Origin: Pseudomonadota bacterium
Lineage (GTDB): Bacteria > Pseudomonadota > Alphaproteobacteria > Acetobacterales > Acetobacteraceae
Assembly (NCBI GenBank): GCA_021845835.1
Contig: JAJZVE010000289.1
Location: 1-6,295, forward strand
Length of the DNA: 6,295 bases
Reading direction: 5' to 3'
A model generated the notes under the pieces. It was not told the origin of the DNA, did not search any database, and saw only the letters and a list, made by a program, of their open reading frames with translations. The translations under genes and the position numbers were made by a program. Positions 4,662 through 6,295 of this stretch are shown piece after piece. Numbering within the stretch: the first letter of the stretch is position 1; each line of letters starts with the position of its first letter.

Positions 4662-5206
4662 GGGTTGCATGCGGGATCGTTCGCCGGGTCACATAGGCTC
4701 CGCCGGCGCGGCGCTATGCATGTGCCGATCTGGCGCACGCTTGCTTGACCCGCGACAGCGTAATCGTATCGCCTCGGCCAGCACTACGCGACGAGCGTGC
4801 CAGGCGGCCTGCCTGTCCAGTCGCATGCTCAAGCACCAGCCGGGTTACATCGGCATGGCCGGCCGCATGTCTGGCTTCACCCCGGCGTCGCATGGCGCAG
4901 CGCCACGCGCGCCTCTGCAGTCGGTGACATGTCCGGCAGCATCGGGTCGCATGCAAGGTCGCAAAGCGCGCCGCTGCGCGCACCCGATCGGTCGGCATGG
5001 CCGGGACGTTGCATGCGTTCCGAGCGATCCGACCATCGGGTCGCATGCCGGTCACCTGCCGGGCCGCATCGCCGTCGCTGACGCGGCGGTACGCTCCCGT
5101 CCATGCGGTCGCACGGCCGGCCGCATGGCGGATCAGCTGCCAGTTCGCATCGCGTCCGCCGGCGCGGGCTGCACGCGCCAGGCGGCTTGCTCATCGGGTC
5201 GCATGC
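4662..5206 (+). repeat. Field of same-orientation GGGTCGCATG-like repeats
   Basis: ATCGGGTCGCATGC occurs exactly at 4941-4954, 5035-5048 and 5193-5206. Many degenerate relatives share the orientation, for example GGGTTGCATGC (4662), GTCGCATGC (4820), GGCCGCATG (4861), GTCGCATGG (4887), TTGCATGC (5009) and GGCCGCATGG (5119). GCATG occurs 12 times on this strand in ~560 bp, where well under one would be expected at this base composition. The copies at 5035 and 5193 remain similar for ~40 bp. Spacing is irregular (about 6 to 105 bp), so it is not a CRISPR array. The long plus-strand frame through it has no family likeness. Candidates are a partition centromere for the RHH-like protein upstream, or origin or transfer DNA. 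Positions 4500-4661 hold nothing I can name. Confidence 0.7.
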
Positions 5207-5319
5207 CCATCACTGCCCGGCTGCGTGATCCTGTGCCTCCGAGCGCCCGCTGGCCCCCCTTCCCCAGCCAGTATCCGGCCGGTCCCTTTCCCCTCCTCCG
5301 AAATGGCGTGACACGGGAT

Positions 5320-5336
5320 CCCCGCCTTTGGCGGGG
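5320..5336. terminator. Perfect GC hairpin
   Basis: CCCCGCC, loop TTT, GGCGGGG is a perfect 7-bp stem. No T-tract follows on either strand and no gene ends nearby, so its role is open. It lies between the two repeat fields and could insulate them. Confidence 0.35.
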
Positions 5337-5407
5337 CCCCTCCCCCTGAGATGCGCCAGAAGCGCGCACACCCCACGCACGCCCGTGCTGCGCAATCGTC
5401 CCGATCC

Positions 5408-5771
5408 TCGTCTTACGCGATACCCGATGGCGCGCTAACCAATTGATGCCAGGCTGGTTTTTTGTATCCTCTTGCGTCTTACGGCCGTTTGAGGCGTCTT
5501 ACGCTCGTCCTGCGGCGTAAGACATCCGTCTCATGCTTGCACAGCGACGCCAGCCGCTGATGCCCAACCCATTGTTATTGCCCGCCAACCTTCGGGGCGA
5601 CAGGGCGTCGGTTGCGACTTGCGTGATATCCGTGATCGAAAGGTTTGCTTGTGCTCTGTAAGACGCTGGCGAATACATAGTCTACACTTGTGCAAGGATA
5701 ATATTTTGCGGTTTCCGCGGCCGGCGGTCTCCCTGGACATGTCTTACGTCTGATTTCTACGGCGTCTTACG
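5408..5771. repeat. Iteron-like cluster of GCGTCTTACG; candidate origin or partition site
   Basis: Exact GCGTCTTACG occurs at 5474-5483, 5494-5503 and 5762-5771. Near copies are TCGTCTTACG (5408-5417) and ATGTCTTACG (5739-5748) in the same orientation, and CGTAAGACAT (5516-5525) and TGTAAGACGC (5657-5666) inverted. Starts at 5408, 5474, 5494 and 5516 differ by 66, 20 and 22 bp, and 5739 to 5762 by 23 bp, close to multiples of two helical turns. The segment is the only AT-richer part of the window (for example around 5441-5470 and 5690-5710). Repeats, phasing and AT-richness are the usual marks of an iteron origin, but no Rep gene or certain DnaA box is visible. A partition site or an operator for the RHH-like gene at 5966 are alternatives. 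Confidence 0.65.
5443..5470 (+). promoter_or_regulatory. Weak sigma70-like promoter inside the GCGTCTTACG cluster
   Basis: TTGATG (5443-5448) and TATCCT (5465-5470) are 16 bp apart, each matching consensus at 4 of 6. Repeats at 5474 and 5494 would lie at and just after the transcription start, where a bound protein would repress. No gene follows closely, so this would drive a long leader or a small RNA. The T-run at 5458-5463 after AACCA/TGGTT pairing (5437-5441 with 5455-5459) could instead be a poor terminator. Confidence 0.25.
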
Positions 5772-5965
5772 CCAGCTTTCTCTTTTGGTTCGCCGTTGCG
5801 GTTGCCGCAGGGATCAGGCCGCTTCCGGCAGCCCCACGACGCCCCTCCTGGAACACAATCACCCGGCGAAAACCGGAATTCCTCGCACTTTTGCCAGCCC
5901 TCGGCACAGACGGCCACCAATCCCGGCGCGACACTCCGCCCCCGTTACAACCAGCGGGGCACGCC

Positions 5966-6295
5966 ATGGGAACCGCGATTTCCAGCGATGACGCCATGCC
6001 GACCCTCACCTTCCGGCTGCCGTCCGAACTCAAGGAGAGGCTCCAGCAACACGCCACCAGAGACGGCAAACCCGCCACCACGCTCGCCCGCGAATGGCTC
6101 GCGCAGCGGCTCGAGCAGTTGGACAGCGGGACGGCGACACCCTCGGACAGCAGCTCAACGACAGCTCGCGGCCAGGCCAAGGGTGCCATCGATCCGGCGA
6201 TCCTCAACGCCCTGCGCGACCTCCTGACCGCCGTCCATGCCAGCGCCGAGGAGACCAGAACCGCGCTGCGCATGCACGACGCGATGATGCGCCAA
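5966..6295 (+). CDS. Ribbon-helix-helix-like DNA-binding protein, 5' part (110 aa seen)
   Basis: The frame is open from the ATG at 5966 to the end of the window without a stop, so the gene is cut off. Residues 13-19 (TLTFRLP) fit the RHH strand, 20-34 (SELKERLQQHATRDG) helix A and 36-52 (PATTLAREWLAQRLEQL) helix B, a close match to the CopG/Arc/MetJ-type pattern. A Ser/Thr/Ala linker (53-75) follows, then a probable long helix from IDPAILNALRDLL onwards that looks coiled-coil-forming. An alternative in-frame start at 5996 would begin directly at MPTLTFRLP; neither start has a strong ribosome binding site (AGCGGGG lies before 5966). It sits 195 bp after the last GCGTCTTACG copy. RHH plus helical tail is common in plasmid mobilisation accessory and regulatory proteins, but the missing 3' side and downstream gene are needed to tell. 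Confidence 0.75.
   Translation, partial: MGTAISSDDAMPTLTFRLPSELKERLQQHATRDGKPATTLAREWLAQRLEQLDSGTATPSDSSSTTARGQAKGAIDPAILNALRDLLTAVHASAEETRTALRMHDAMMRQ

Noticed and set aside
4662..5206. CRISPR array
   Set aside because: Repeats are short and degenerate with irregular spacing of about 6 to 105 bp, and there are no uniform spacers or cas genes.
4444..5349. 301-codon plus-strand open frame through the repeat field
   Set aside because: It starts inside the RHH-like gene, has no ribosome binding site, and its apparent Gly-Arg-Met repeats are simply the translated DNA repeats; composition is not protein-like.
5437..5463. Intrinsic terminator (AACCA/TGGTT followed by T-run)
   Set aside because: The stem is only 5 bp with a 13-nt loop, too weak to call; it is mentioned only as an alternative reading of the promoter-like site.
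5767..6273. 168-codon minus-strand open frame
   Set aside because: It is opposite the RHH-like gene, whose strand-helix-helix pattern is far more convincing, and it starts without a visible ribosome binding site.

Overview
The window is GC-rich (roughly two thirds G+C by eye), with sparse short genes separated by long non-coding stretches and no housekeeping gene. It looks like accessory DNA, most likely a plasmid or integrated element of an alphaproteobacterium. The Uma2-family protein and the minus-strand 121-residue protein read like types I associate with Acetobacteraceae (Acidiphilium or Roseomonas-like). That is recollection of family style, not a search result.

Left part (1-3273), all on the plus strand: an alanine-rich hypothetical protein (391-984), a DUF4326-type protein (1394-1696), a 56-residue acidic protein (2068-2238), a Uma2-family PD-(D/E)XK protein (2304-2945) and a 64-residue protein (3017-3211). 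Most of these genes are followed by a GC-rich hairpin. The DUF4326 gene and the 56-residue gene are unrelated, yet each is preceded by a copy of the same ~270-bp non-coding element (1102-1370 and 1776-2048, about 90% identical). Each copy ends just before the ribosome binding site. The element has a long-range 12-bp stem, and one of its small stems changes from T-A to C-G between the copies with pairing kept. I consider it the best candidate for something undescribed: a structured, modular leader.

Middle part (3336-4499): a minus-strand 121-residue protein with a winged-helix look, about 520 bp without a supported gene, then a 91-residue plus-strand protein with a ribbon-helix-helix (RHH) look and an AT-hook-like tail.

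Right part (4500-6295): about 1.46 kb without a supported gene but with two distinct repeat systems. The first (about 4662-5206) has many same-orientation degenerate copies of GGGTCGCATG. The second (5408-5771), in the only AT-richer part of the window, has seven copies of GCGTCTTACG in both orientations, several 20-23 bp apart, as in an iteron-type origin or a partition site. A second RHH-like gene starts at 5966 and runs off the window. Each RHH-like gene therefore lies beside its own repeat array. This suggests a plasmid maintenance region (replication, partition or mobilisation), but no replication initiator, ParA or relaxase is visible here.
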